Positions 41,983 through 50,106 of a stretch of DNA of 56,883 nucleotides are shown one piece after another; the first letter of the stretch is position 1; the number at the start of each line of letters is the position of its first letter. The notes beneath the pieces were generated by a model, which had not been told where the DNA came from, did no database searches, and worked only from the letters and a program-made list of their open reading frames with translations. A program made the translations under genes and the position numbers. This DNA comes from an uncultured Ruminococcus sp. (GTDB lineage: Bacteria > Bacillota > Clostridia > Oscillospirales > CAG-272), in NCBI GenBank assembly GCA_902762505.1, contig CACWOQ010000021.1, positions 1 through 56,883 of the forward strand. Direction: 5' to 3'.

Positions 41983-42912
41983 ATGCAGAACGTTTTCGTT
42001 CCGGAAGGCCGTCTCACGGGTACGGCGGAAAACACGGAGTATATAAGAAGCGAAGCGGCGCTCCGCGCGGCGCAGGTAAGCGGCAGGATACTTGAAAGCG
42101 GCGTGATCAGATGCGGACGGGGGCTCGAGCTTTACGTTGATCTCGGACGCGTTACCGGCATCATACCGCGCGCGGAAGCCGTATATTCGGACGGCGGACC
42201 CGTTAAGGATATCGCCGTCATATCGCGCGTCGGCAAACCCGTGTGCTTCGTCGTCAAAGATCTTGTCGACCGGAACGGCGGCACCGTCGCGATACTTTCG
42301 CGCGCTGCGGCTCAGAAAATGTGCGCAGACGGATATCTGTCGTATCTTCAGAGCGGCGACGTGATAGACTGCCGCGTGACGCGGACCGAAAAATTCGGCG
42401 CGTTCGCCGACGTCGGCTGCGGGATCCCGGCGCTTTTGCCCGTTGACAGGATATCCGTATCGCGCATCTCCTCGTCATCCGACAGACTGAGAGAAGGGGA
42501 CGATCTGCGCTGTATAGTCACGCGGGCAGACAGCTCTCCGTTGCGGATCAGCCTGTCCCTGCGCGAGCTGCTCGGTACATGGGAGGAAAACGCCGCCTCA
42601 TTCAGCCCGGGGCAGACCGTCCGCGGGATAGTGCGCGGCGTAGAACCGTACGGTATTTTCATAGAACTGGCGCCGAATCTATCCGGGCTGTCAGAGTACA
42701 GGGACGACGTCGAGCAGGGAGACGAGGTCGCCGTTTACATAAAAAGCATGGATCCGGCAAAAATGAAGATCAAGCTCGTCATAGTCGGGCGCGGAGAAAA
42801 AGCGCGTCCGGCGCCGCTCCGGTATTTCGCGCCGGATAAGCTGTGCCACGTATACAGCTTCATATATTCACCGAAAGAGAGTGCAAGACTCATCAGGACC
42901 GATTTTAATTGA
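41983..42912 (+). CDS. S1 RNA-binding domain protein (RpsA-like)
   Basis: 309 residues from the ATG at 41983, which follows GGAGGTT; the longer open frame upstream crosses the promoter. Three S1/OB-like segments can be seen: one degenerate at GLELYVDLGRVTGIIPRAEA, one at GDVIDCRVTRTEKFGAFADVG, and a classic one at GQTVRGIVRGVEPYGIFIEL with LSGLSEY. Such proteins bind RNA and are common near translation genes in Clostridia; whether this is a ribosomal S1 substitute is unknown. Confidence 0.85.
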   Translation: MQNVFVPEGRLTGTAENTEYIRSEAALRAAQVSGRILESGVIRCGRGLELYVDLGRVTGIIPRAEAVYSDGGPVKDIAVISRVGKPVCFVVKDLVDRNGGTVAILSRAAAQKMCADGYLSYLQSGDVIDCRVTRTEKFGAFADVGCGIPALLPVDRISVSRISSSSDRLREGDDLRCIVTRADSSPLRISLSLRELLGTWEENAASFSPGQTVRGIVRGVEPYGIFIELAPNLSGLSEYRDDVEQGDEVAVYIKSMDPAKMKIKLVIVGRGEKARPAPLRYFAPDKLCHVYSFIYSPKESARLIRTDFN

Positions 42913-42933
42913 CATGATCGAGAGGAAGTTGAA

Positions 42934-44028
42934 ATGAAAAAGAAGATTGCTGCTGTTGCCTCCGCGCTGATCGCGGCGCTTGTTCTGACGTCGTGCGACG
43001 CGATGGACGGTATCGTCGGACCTTTCCGCACGGAAGCGCAGACGGAAACGGAGCCTTTGACCGAAGAAGATACGCTTCAGGTCATACACGCCGAATACGT
43101 CGACCCGCTGACCGGTGATCCGGCGGACAGGGATATTTCCATGTCACGTCCCGTCGCCGTCGTCATTAAGAACGACAGAGTCGCGTCGCCGCAGCTCGGA
43201 CTTTCGTCCGCCGCCGTCGTATACGAAGCGTCGGTCGAGGGAGGACTCACGAGATTCCTCGCCGTATATTCCGATATAAGCCGTGTGAACAAGGTGGGAC
43301 CTGTCATCGACTCGCGTGCGTATTTCTATGACTTCGCCGCGAACCACAACGCGATATTCGTTCAGGCGGGCACGACGCAGGAGGGCAACAAGGTGCAGGT
43401 GAGCCGCGGTATAACCGCGCTCGACGCGATCGTCGGCGAAATGACCCCGGGCTTTTACCGTGACGAAACGCTGAGGACCACGCGCGGAGCCGAGAACAGC
43501 ATCGTGACGGACGCAAACGGCCTCCGTATCCGCGCGGATTCATTCGGCATAAAGCAAACGCTTGACGTGAGAAGCTCGCCTTACAACATCCTCGACTATC
43601 TCGAAAACAGAGATATGACGGGCGGCGGCTACTGTACTCATCTGAGCATACCGTTCTCTGCGAATATGACCGTCGAGTATTCTTATTCCACGTTAACGAA
43701 CGCCTATTCAAGAACGCAGTACGGCGAACCGCATCTTGACGCGTCGACCGGCAAGCAGCTTGCGTTCACGAATCTGATCATCATTATAGCTGATTATATC
43801 ACCGTAAACACAGCCACTGGCGAAATGACCGTCAGCAACACCGGAAAAGGCAACGGATACTACGTTTACGGCGGAAGCCGCGTTATGATCAGCTGGCAGA
43901 GAACGAACGGCGAAAATCCGATCAGACTGTACGAGGCGGACGGAGAAACGCCGCTGACAGTATCCTCCGGCAACACGTATATAGCCGTCGTCTCGCCGAG
44001 ACTTTCCGGCAAGATCAGCTTTGAATGA
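42934..44028 (+). CDS. DUF3048 lipoprotein (YerB-like)
   Basis: 364 residues with signal peptide and lipobox LVLTSC, then a Thr/Glu linker. DUF3048 core: SRPVAVVIKNDRVASPQLGLSSAAVVYEASVEGGLTRFLAVY, KVGPVIDSRAYFYDFAANHNAIFVQAGTTQEG (split here: the VGPVIDSR, then the AxxxAxxVQAG segment) and the C-terminal VMISWQRTNGENPIRLYEADG. Function is unknown; the fold recalls cell-wall-associated enzymes. AGAGGAAG precedes the ATG. Confidence 0.87.
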   Translation: MKKKIAAVASALIAALVLTSCDAMDGIVGPFRTEAQTETEPLTEEDTLQVIHAEYVDPLTGDPADRDISMSRPVAVVIKNDRVASPQLGLSSAAVVYEASVEGGLTRFLAVYSDISRVNKVGPVIDSRAYFYDFAANHNAIFVQAGTTQEGNKVQVSRGITALDAIVGEMTPGFYRDETLRTTRGAENSIVTDANGLRIRADSFGIKQTLDVRSSPYNILDYLENRDMTGGGYCTHLSIPFSANMTVEYSYSTLTNAYSRTQYGEPHLDASTGKQLAFTNLIIIIADYITVNTATGEMTVSNTGKGNGYYVYGGSRVMISWQRTNGENPIRLYEADGETPLTVSSGNTYIAVVSPRLSGKISFE

Positions 44029-44037
44029 GGTGAGACT

Positions 44038-44637
44038 GTGAAAACATATAAAATAAGGATCCTCGACCGTCCGGATTTCAGACGCGCTTACAGAGCGGAT
44101 ATATGCGAATACGTATGGGGCGGGGAATACAGACCGCGGGCGTACGCGCGTCTGTGCTTCGTCCCGGGAGACGGCTTCTATGCAAGACTTACGGCTTATG
44201 AGACGGACCCTAAGGCGGTTTATCACGAATATATGGATCCCGTCTATACCGACAGCTGCCTTGAATTTTTCGCCGGCTATAAGCCGGGCGGATACATAAA
44301 CTGTGAGATGAACGCGAACGGAGCGCTGCTTTCCGCGTTCGGAGAGGGCAGGGAAGAACGCACGCCCGTAGCCGAAATATGCGGTATGATCCCGCAGGTG
44401 ACGGCGAAAAAATACTGCGACCGCTGGTCCGTTACCGTCCGCGTCGGGCTTGAGCTTATAAAAGCCGTTTACAAGAACGCGGATTTCAAACCGGGCGACG
44501 TTATAAGAGGCAATTTCTATAAATGCGGCGACAAAACGGACGTGCCGCATTACGGAAGCTACTCGCCCGTCGGTACGCCGAAGCCCGATTTTCACAGACC
44601 CGAATTTTTTACCGAAATGATATTGACGGAGGAATGA
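44038..44637 (+). CDS. carbohydrate-binding family 9-like domain protein
   Basis: 199 residues, GTG start with GAGGTGA. It is a lone sugar-binding-type beta sandwich with YARLCFVPGDGFYARLTAYE, YTDSCLEFFAGY, YINCEMNANGALLSAFGEGR and a closing VIRGNFYKCGD...HYGSYSPVGTPKPDFHRPEFF, typical of CBM9-like proteins. No signal peptide is seen. It ends 1 nt before the GH36 start, so the two are co-translated, and it may help recognise the same sugars. Confidence 0.82.
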   Translation: MKTYKIRILDRPDFRRAYRADICEYVWGGEYRPRAYARLCFVPGDGFYARLTAYETDPKAVYHEYMDPVYTDSCLEFFAGYKPGGYINCEMNANGALLSAFGEGREERTPVAEICGMIPQVTAKKYCDRWSVTVRVGLELIKAVYKNADFKPGDVIRGNFYKCGDKTDVPHYGSYSPVGTPKPDFHRPEFFTEMILTEE

Positions 44638-44638
44638 T

Positions 44639-46534
44639 ATGAAACAGACGATGAAAGACAGACAGCTTCTGCAGACGATGACGGACAGGATACCGTTTTC
44701 CGTCACTGTGGACGGCGTAAGACACGACGGGATACCGGCTGACGCGAAATACACGCGGGACGGGTACAGGTTCGAGCTCGAAGGACTGCTCGTTTCCGTA
44801 CAGATACGAACGTACGACGATTTCCCCGTGACGGAATGGCGCGCGGAGGTCACGAACGTTTCGGACACTGTATCCGGCAGAGTCAGCGGACTTATCCCGG
44901 CGGACGCTTATTTCCCGGGTGAAGGCGCCGTGCTCGAATACAGCAACGGCGACAACTGCACCCCGTCCGGGTACAGCATCTTTTACAGCGACCTGAAAGA
45001 GCCGGTGAAGCTCTGCCCGCCCGACGGGACAAGCTGCAACGGCGCCTTCCCGTATATGCGTCTGCAATGGGATGATCACGGTGCGGCGATAGCGATCGGA
45101 TATTCCGGACAGTGGGAGGCTGAGATATCGAAGGCTGACGGCGGCGTCAGATTCAAAGCGGCGCAGCACGTGCTCGACACCGTGCTTTATCCCGGGGAAA
45201 AGATCATTTCCCCGCGTATCACCGTGATGGCGTACGAGGGCGATACGGAGCGCGGCATAAACCTGTGGCGCAGCTTTTACCGCGCGCATATCATGCCGAG
45301 ACCGGGCGGCGAGCCGATGAAGCCTTATCTCGTACTGCATCAGTTCGGCGAAGGTCCCGAGGCGTGCCGTGCAACCGAGGAGCTGCAGCTCCGCAGCATA
45401 GACACGTACATAAAACGCGGATTAAAGCCGGATATATGGTGGATCGACGCCGGCTGGTACCCCTGCGACAACAACTGGCCGACCACCGGAACGTGGTATG
45501 AAAACCCGGAAAACTGGCCGAACGGACTCGGACCCGTGGGCGAGAAATGCGATGAAAACGGGATAAAATTCCTCCTTTGGTTTGAGCCTGAGAGAGTAGC
45601 GGACGGATCGTGGCTTGCCGAAAACCATCCCGAATGGCTGCTCCGCCCGAACGACGGCGAGCCGACGATATACAACATGCTCGATCTGGGCGACCCGAGA
45701 GCGCTTTCATGGCTTACCGAACACGTAGACGCGATGATAAAACGCTGCCATATCAAAATTTACAGACAGGACTTCAACTTTTCGCCGATAGTCAACTGGC
45801 GCCGTGCCGAGACGGAGGATCGTCAGGGCATGGTCGAAAACAAGTGTATACAGGGTTACTACGCCTACTGGGACGAGCTGCTCCGCCGGAATCCCGATAT
45901 ATTCATAGATTCCTGCGCGTCGGGCGGCAGAAGGAACGACCTTGAGACGATGCGCCGCGCCGTACCGCTCCATTATACCGACGTCCTGTACGGTGTGCAT
46001 CCGGTAAAGCAGAAGCAGCACAGGCTCATGTTTGAATGGATCCCGTATTTCCGCGCCCACAATATGTCGTGGGACAACGAAGACGGCACGTACGATCCGC
46101 CGGCGAACCGCCCGCTCGACGAATTCGCGTATATGAACGCGATGGTCCCCGCGATGACGAATATGCTCAACGCGACCGATGACGACGGACAGTTCGCGCT
46201 TGCGATCAAAATGAACGCCATACATAAAAAAGCGGCTGAGTATATGCTCGACGGCGATTACTATCCGCTTACCGAGTGCCGCGCGGACGAGCACGACGTA
46301 TACGCCCACCAGTTCGATCTCGACGGAGAGGGCTTCACGCAGATAATTTACAACACGAAAGCCGAAGGACCGTTCACGCTCAGACTGAAGCATCTTGACA
46401 CGGAAGCAGATTACGCGCTGACCGACGCCGTGACGGGACAGACTTTCACCGTCCCGGGAAAGACGCTGTCCGACGGTTATGCGATCGAACTTGACCCCCG
46501 CAGCAGCAAAATATATTTTTATAAGAAGGCTTGA
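44639..46534 (+). CDS. alpha-galactosidase, glycoside hydrolase family 36
   Basis: 631 residues, no signal peptide. Clan GH-D motifs: WWIDAGWYPCDNNW, FLLWFEPERVADGSWLAENHPEW (split by residue 320), nucleophile Asp378 in IYRQDFNFS, and acid/base Asp434 in SCASGGRRNDLE. An N-terminal beta-supersandwich (1-220) and C-terminal beta domain complete it. It hydrolyses alpha-galactosides in the cytoplasm. GGAGGAATGA supplies the ribosome site. A GC-rich hairpin follows. Confidence 0.94.
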   Translation: MKQTMKDRQLLQTMTDRIPFSVTVDGVRHDGIPADAKYTRDGYRFELEGLLVSVQIRTYDDFPVTEWRAEVTNVSDTVSGRVSGLIPADAYFPGEGAVLEYSNGDNCTPSGYSIFYSDLKEPVKLCPPDGTSCNGAFPYMRLQWDDHGAAIAIGYSGQWEAEISKADGGVRFKAAQHVLDTVLYPGEKIISPRITVMAYEGDTERGINLWRSFYRAHIMPRPGGEPMKPYLVLHQFGEGPEACRATEELQLRSIDTYIKRGLKPDIWWIDAGWYPCDNNWPTTGTWYENPENWPNGLGPVGEKCDENGIKFLLWFEPERVADGSWLAENHPEWLLRPNDGEPTIYNMLDLGDPRALSWLTEHVDAMIKRCHIKIYRQDFNFSPIVNWRRAETEDRQGMVENKCIQGYYAYWDELLRRNPDIFIDSCASGGRRNDLETMRRAVPLHYTDVLYGVHPVKQKQHRLMFEWIPYFRAHNMSWDNEDGTYDPPANRPLDEFAYMNAMVPAMTNMLNATDDDGQFALAIKMNAIHKKAAEYMLDGDYYPLTECRADEHDVYAHQFDLDGEGFTQIIYNTKAEGPFTLRLKHLDTEADYALTDAVTGQTFTVPGKTLSDGYAIELDPRSSKIYFYKKA

Positions 46535-46543
46535 TCAGGATCA

Positions 46544-46570
46544 CCGCCGCCGGCTGCGTGCCGGCGGCGG
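46544..46570 (+). other. GC-rich perfect hairpin without T tract
   Basis: CCGCCGCCGGC / GCCGGCGGCGG, an 11-bp stem with a TGCGT loop. There is no U run after it, so it is more likely an mRNA 3' protector or attenuating structure than a classic terminator. Confidence 0.65.
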
Positions 46571-46595
46571 CACAACAAAATGAAAGGAGAAAAAA

Positions 46596-48014
46596 ATGGA
46601 CGTAAGGCAATTTGAAACAGAAGAAGATTATATTATTGAGGAAGAAAAAGCACCGGCTGAAAAAAACGTAATTTATTCGACGGATTCGACGTTTGATATA
46701 GTATCCAAAGTCGCGTATCTGTCCGGCGTTCCCGAAAGATTTTTTATAAATGAGGAAAAAAGACTTCAATTGAGCGTTTATACGAAGCTTGACCGTGACA
46801 AAAACGCGAGAATAATCAGAAACCTCTGCATAGTACGTACCGCGATCGAGCGCGGATTCAAAAAGATCAATAACTATATAAGATTTGAAAACAGAAGACT
46901 TTCGACGATAACGGACTGCATACCGGAAAAATCACTCAGAGAATTATCGGACGACGGGATCGTGATTGAAAAGAAAACGAGCACGAAGCTTACCCATCAC
47001 GTGATCGAAATAAACCGCCTCATCGCGGACAGGATAAACAACTGTTCATCTCTTTTTCCCATGTGGCTGAACTGGAACTACGTCAAGGATCTGTTCATTA
47101 TGCCGAACGGGCTGAGCGAGGCCGGCACGCAGGAAAGCGCGAACAGCTATTACGCCGTTATGGATAAGCTGCCTTACAGAGTATATCTTAATTATAAACC
47201 GGTCTCGGACGATTATCTGTTTTATAACGACCGTGTTTTCGTATCGAATCTGTATCAATACAATAACGATTATTTTGAAGACAAGAGCAAGGTCGCGGAC
47301 GTAAACGATTCCGTAAAGGACAACGTATACGATTTTATCGAGGACTCGGGAAAAGTAATAGTCATGGTGGACTGTGAAAACGCCGATCCTTACGCAATGT
47401 GCTCCGCTTTTCAGCAGCTTGACCGAGAATACGTCAAAAAGATCAAGAAAATAATACTTATCGACGACGTGCACGCGAATATCGCCTGGCATATCCTCGA
47501 CGATCATCTGATGATAGAGGTTGAGCATATAATGCTCGAAAGGCTGAAGGACAATAAATCACTTGCGGATATAACGCTGACGTCGCGCACGTGTCTCGAA
47601 TTTTATCAGAACGGCGTCGATTCTTTTATCATAGTGTCGAGCGATTCGGATTACTGGGCGCTGATAAAATCAATACCCGCCGCGAGATTCCTCGTTATGG
47701 TAGAGCATGATAAATGCAGCGTTGATATGAAAAATGCGCTCGCCTCGTCGGGGATATTCTACTGCTATACGGATGATTTTTACTCCGGTGATACGCAGAA
47801 GCTCAAAACCACCGTCATACTTAAAGAAATGTATAAATACATAGCCGATCACATGGATCTGAACGCAAGGGATATGTTTGAGGCGGCGGTGTCGAACGCG
47901 AGAGTCGATATGCCGGAATCGGAAAAAAACGCGTTTTACGACAGATACGTAAGACGTCTGACCGCGGAGCTTGAAAAGGACGGGACGGTCAGGATCAGAC
48001 TCGGCACGCTGTAA
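46596..48014 (+). CDS. NYN (PIN-like) domain protein, probable RNase
   Basis: 472 residues; AAAGGAG precedes the ATG. The gene is more A/T-rich than its neighbours. Residues 1-250 form a mostly helical domain I do not recognise. Residues 252-395 match the NYN fold: KVIVMVDCENADPY (Asp259), KKIILIDDVHANIAWHIL, then SLADITLTS (Asp325) and FIIVSSDSDYWALIKSIPA (Asp350, Asp352), which supply the acidic metal-binding cluster of PIN-like nucleases. A C-terminal helical tail follows. No toxin-antitoxin or defence partner is adjacent, so its target is open. Confidence 0.8.
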   Translation: MDVRQFETEEDYIIEEEKAPAEKNVIYSTDSTFDIVSKVAYLSGVPERFFINEEKRLQLSVYTKLDRDKNARIIRNLCIVRTAIERGFKKINNYIRFENRRLSTITDCIPEKSLRELSDDGIVIEKKTSTKLTHHVIEINRLIADRINNCSSLFPMWLNWNYVKDLFIMPNGLSEAGTQESANSYYAVMDKLPYRVYLNYKPVSDDYLFYNDRVFVSNLYQYNNDYFEDKSKVADVNDSVKDNVYDFIEDSGKVIVMVDCENADPYAMCSAFQQLDREYVKKIKKIILIDDVHANIAWHILDDHLMIEVEHIMLERLKDNKSLADITLTSRTCLEFYQNGVDSFIIVSSDSDYWALIKSIPAARFLVMVEHDKCSVDMKNALASSGIFYCYTDDFYSGDTQKLKTTVILKEMYKYIADHMDLNARDMFEAAVSNARVDMPESEKNAFYDRYVRRLTAELEKDGTVRIRLGTL

Positions 48015-48035
48015 CAGCCGTCAAAAAAAGCGGTC

Positions 48036-48091
48036 ATTTCGGCGCGGCGTGATAAGGAAGTATTTTGTATAAACTTTGCCGCGCCGAAAAT
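48036..48091. repeat. long-arm inverted repeat downstream of the NYN gene
   Basis: ATTTTCGGCGCGGC-type arms: ATTTCGGCGCGGC (48036-48048) against GCCGCGCCGAAA (48078-48089), about 12 bp, around a 29-nt AT-rich centre. It could act as a terminator or be the edge of an intergenic repeat. Confidence 0.6.
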
Positions 48092-48171
48092 GAAGACGCC
48101 CGCAAGCGGGCTAATGAAGAAATGAAGACGCTTCGCTAATGAAGAAATTCGAATTCAACGGGTCTTCATTA
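48089..48171. repeat. degenerate AATGAAG intergenic repeat cluster
   Basis: AATGAAGACGC occurs twice, AATGAAGAA twice, and an inverted GTCTTCATT closes the stretch; small GC stems (CCCGCAAGCGGG, GCTTCGC) lie between them. It does not code. The 290-nt gap from 48015 otherwise holds the inverted repeat and the terminator. Confidence 0.6.
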
Positions 48172-48186
48172 TACCGGTTGAATACG

Positions 48187-48221
48187 AAAAAGCAGACTGA
48201 TTTTGTTCTCGGTCTGCTTTT
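48187..48221. terminator. intrinsic terminator
   Basis: AAAAGCAGAC / GTCTGCTTTT (48188-48197 / 48212-48221), a 10-bp stem whose A/T outer part allows use from either strand. Confidence 0.75.
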
Positions 48222-48305
48222 CTTCAGTGTGCACTTACTCACCACTCGAACGTGAGGTGAAAAAACTTCCTTATGACGGTCGGGCATTATCTTACCGCGT
48301 TTTTT

Positions 48306-48896
48306 TTATTTGCCCTGCGCCTCGTCCTTTTTGTCAAAATCGAGCGTAAGCTCGTAGTCGCCGAGATGCTTCATTTTGAAGCCGTTCTTTTTGTATTCCT
48401 CGTAGTTGAACGCTTCAAGCTCGTCTATCGCAAGCTTGTGGAATTCGTAGAAGTTATGCCACCATTCCCAGCCGGAGCCGAGGGAGTTGGAAAGATATGA
48501 GTCGGCTATATCGCACGCAGTCTGCGGAGCCACGTAGAACGCGCCCATGGCAAGTACGTTGACGCCGTTGCCGGTTATCGCTCTCGTCGCCGCGGGAAGG
48601 CTCTCAACGACGCCCGCGTGGACGTGCGGACATTTGCTCGCCGCTATGTGGATGCCCATGCCGGTGCCGCAGAAGAGAAGCGCACGCTCGAAATTGCCCT
48701 CGGATATCTGCGCTCCGACGCGAAGACCGACGCGATGGAACATGTTTTCGGTATCGTTCGGGTCGCTGTCCTTGGTAACGCCCAAATCGGTTATCTTCCA
48801 GCCTTTTTTGGTAAGATGCTCGACGACGACTTCCTTGAGCGGAAATCCGGCGAAATCCGCGCCGACAACGAGATATTTGTCTTTGATGGTTTTCAT
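48306..48896 (-). CDS. RpiB/LacA/LacB-family sugar-phosphate isomerase
   Basis: 196 residues from the ATG at 48896, which follows CGGAGGC; the in-frame ATG at 48914 lies outside it. Fold and site: YLVVGADFAGFPLKEVVVEHL, active-site Cys in LLFCGTGMGIHIAASKCP, then ITGNGVNVLAMGAFYVAPQ. Longer than RpiB, with a C-terminal helical extension (WEWWHNFYEFHKLAIDELEAF). The substrate may be ribose-, allose- or galactose-6-phosphate. It is monocistronic, with a palindrome filling its promoter spacer, so probably sugar-regulated. Confidence 0.88.
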   Translation of the reverse strand: MKTIKDKYLVVGADFAGFPLKEVVVEHLTKKGWKITDLGVTKDSDPNDTENMFHRVGLRVGAQISEGNFERALLFCGTGMGIHIAASKCPHVHAGVVESLPAATRAITGNGVNVLAMGAFYVAPQTACDIADSYLSNSLGSGWEWWHNFYEFHKLAIDELEAFNYEEYKKNGFKMKHLGDYELTLDFDKKDEAQGK

Positions 48897-48927
48897 GATA
48901 TGCCTCCGTATCATTTATTCTGTACTT

Positions 48928-48956
48928 AGAGTATCACAAATTACGTGATTTGTCAA
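48928..48956 (-). promoter_or_regulatory. promoter of the isomerase gene
   Basis: TTGACA (48951-48956), 17 nt ending ATTTGTGA, TACTCT (48928-48933) on the minus strand. Confidence 0.82.
48936..48953. promoter_or_regulatory. palindromic operator candidate inside the promoter spacer
   Basis: ACAAATTACGTGATTTGT is a palindrome with one mismatched pair out of nine, centred on ACGT/TACG-like sequence between -35 and -10. The place and symmetry suit a LacI-type sugar repressor; none is encoded in the window. Confidence 0.6.
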
Positions 48957-49068
48957 CGGATGATCGTAAAAAAGAGGAGTAAAAAATGCGGATCACGCCG
49001 CCCGGACCGGCTTTGCCGACAGACCCTTCGCGGAAGCGGAATAAATTTATTTTTTTTCGCAAAACCCC

Positions 49069-49097
49069 TTGACAAAACCGCTTTTTTTTGCTATAAT
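49069..49097 (+). promoter_or_regulatory. sigma-A promoter of tRNA-Gln
   Basis: TTGACA (49069-49074), 17-nt spacer with a T8 run, TATAAT (49092-49097). Confidence 0.9.
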
Positions 49098-49116
49098 AGC
49101 GCACGCAATCGAACAT

Positions 49117-49192
49117 TGCGGCATCGCCAAGCGGTAAGGCAACGGACTCTGACTCCGTCATTACCTAGGTTCGAATCCTAGTGCCGCAGCCA
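49117..49192 (+). tRNA. tRNA-Gln (anticodon CTG), CCA encoded
   Basis: Cloverleaf: acceptor TGCGGCA / TGCCGCA, D-arm GCC...GGC, anticodon stem ACGGA/TCCGT around CTCTGAC (anticodon CTG), T-arm CTAGG-TTCGAAT-CCTAG, discriminator G and encoded CCA at 49190-49192. A terminator hairpin follows at once. Confidence 0.95.
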
Positions 49193-49253
49193 AAAATCCT
49201 GCGCGACAGCGCAGGATTTTTCCTTATTCACTATTCACTATTCACTATTCACT
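49190..49253 (+). repeat. left arm of a 64-bp inverted repeat (tRNA CCA, terminator hairpin, TTCACTA array)
   Basis: Starts at the CCA of tRNA-Gln, runs through the hairpin AAAATCCTGCGC-GACA-GCGCAGGATTTT (a good intrinsic terminator) and into four TTCACTA units (49227-49254). It matches the reverse complement of 52517-52580 at 60 of 64 positions without a gap. Confidence 0.9.
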
Positions 49254-49312
49254 AAACCTTTCCCCTTCGCCGCAGGATTTTTGCAAGGTAAGAAGTAAGA
49301 GTGAATAGTGAA
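49227..49312. mobile_element. MITE-like heptamer repeat element, left copy
   Basis: TTCACTA x4 at one end and GTGAATAGTGAA (49301-49312) at the other give 12-bp terminal inverted repeats around a 50-nt core with GGATTTTT and GGTAAGAAGTAA. The right copy at 52457-52545 has the same order: array, GGGATTTT, GTAAGAGGTAACGA, CAGTGAA. Non-coding. Calling it mobile is inference from the repeat structure. Confidence 0.6.
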
Positions 49313-49342
49313 GAAGGAGAAGTAACAAAGGAGAAAAGGAAA

Positions 49343-49414
49343 ATGACGGAAAGTCCGTTAATGATCAAGTCAAAAGAACTCGCGCTTGAAGTGATAAAGG
49401 TTTGCGTTGAATAA
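49343..49414 (+). pseudogene. truncated four-helix-bundle (S23/IVP-like) protein gene
   Basis: A well-placed ribosome site, AAAGGAGAAAAGG, precedes an ATG whose product starts MTESPLMIKSKELALEVIK and stops after 23 residues. Four-helix-bundle proteins related to 23S rRNA intervening-sequence proteins typically begin this way and run to about 115-125 residues (family knowledge). So this is the 5' remnant of such a gene; the rest is gone. Confidence 0.65.
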
Positions 49415-49435
49415 TTTGAAAATTCCTGTTATAAC
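49407..49435 (+). promoter_or_regulatory. promoter of the AT-rich unknown gene, with palindrome at -10
   Basis: TTGAAT (49407-49412), 17 nt, TATAAC (49430-49435); the -10 box lies within the perfect palindrome CTGTTATAACAG (49426-49437), a possible operator. The -35 box overlaps the stop of the truncated gene. Confidence 0.55.
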
Positions 49436-49484
49436 AGAAATGACAAATACGGATTGCATTATCAAGAAAGAAAGGAAATGATCT

Positions 49485-49895
49485 ATGAAACGCGACCGCC
49501 GAGCGGAAGAAACCGAAAACAATGGTTCGAATTATCCCGATTGGTATTGGGTAAGAGGGCTCCATGATGCACAGATCACGTCTGTTGAAGAACTTGAATT
49601 GCCATATAATTATAAACTGCGGAACCCTATTAGAAATATGTTAATAATCCGATTGGATTCAAAACAGGCTTTGTTTGATTACTTGGTCAAAGAAATCAAA
49701 TTGTACAATTATAAAATAATTACCTCCGAAATATCATCTTCGGATCTTCAAAAATCATGGTGGCTATCAGACCGGTTGACTAACGAAAACGATAAATACC
49801 GTCTTAACATTTCACTTAAACGCGTTGGGAAGCAAAGCATAGAAGATCTTGAATTTGTTGTTCAGTTTTCAACTGCCGAGGTAACAAGATCATAA
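49485..49895 (+). CDS. unknown small cytoplasmic protein, likely acquired
   Basis: 136 residues; AAAGGAAA ahead of the ATG. Contains DWYWVRGLHDAQITSVEELE, then two beta strands (NMLIIRLDSKQALFDYLV, YNYKIITSEISS) and a closing LEFVVQFSTAE. No signal peptide or membrane helix. I do not recognise the family; the size and YWVRGLHDA start recall immunity-type proteins, but that is only an impression. Its base composition is clearly richer in A/T than the flanking genes, and it lies in the tRNA-bounded island, which suggests transfer. Confidence 0.7.
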   Translation: MKRDRRAEETENNGSNYPDWYWVRGLHDAQITSVEELELPYNYKLRNPIRNMLIIRLDSKQALFDYLVKEIKLYNYKIITSEISSSDLQKSWWLSDRLTNENDKYRLNISLKRVGKQSIEDLEFVVQFSTAEVTRS

Positions 49896-49998
49896 ACGCA
49901 TTTGTTGAAATCAAAAAAATGCGATCCATTTTATACATAACATAGCCTCAAAAACCGGCTTTTTAGCATACCAGATCCGATTTGAAGCGGTAACACAG

Positions 49999-50026
49999 AA
50001 AAATCCACGCTTCGACGTGGATTTTT
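49999..50026. terminator. bidirectional intrinsic terminator
   Basis: AAAAATCCACG / CGTGGATTTTT, an 11-bp stem with a CTTCGA loop, about 100 nt after the unknown gene. Confidence 0.85.
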
Positions 50027-50049
50027 CAATTCTATTCCCATTCGACGGG

Positions 50050-50106
50050 TTATATTGCTTCGCAGTTATATTCGGCTGACGCCGGGTGATATTGCGCTTC
50101 GCGCAG
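50050..50106. repeat. REP-like ATATT-hairpin repeats, three units
   Basis: Three successive units of TTATATT or TGATATT, each followed by a short GC palindrome: GCTTCGC, CGGCTGACGCCG, GCGCTTCGCGC. This array resembles degenerate intergenic repeats found in many gut clostridia. Confidence 0.6.

Noticed and set aside
40227-48896. Two RpiB genes as a LacA/LacB pair
   Set aside because: They are 8 kb apart, in separate units, and the first has the plain RpiB pattern, so a heteromeric galactose-6-phosphate isomerase is not supported.
49227-49254. TTCACTA tandem units as a CRISPR array
   Set aside because: Units are 7 bp, contiguous and without spacers; no cas genes.
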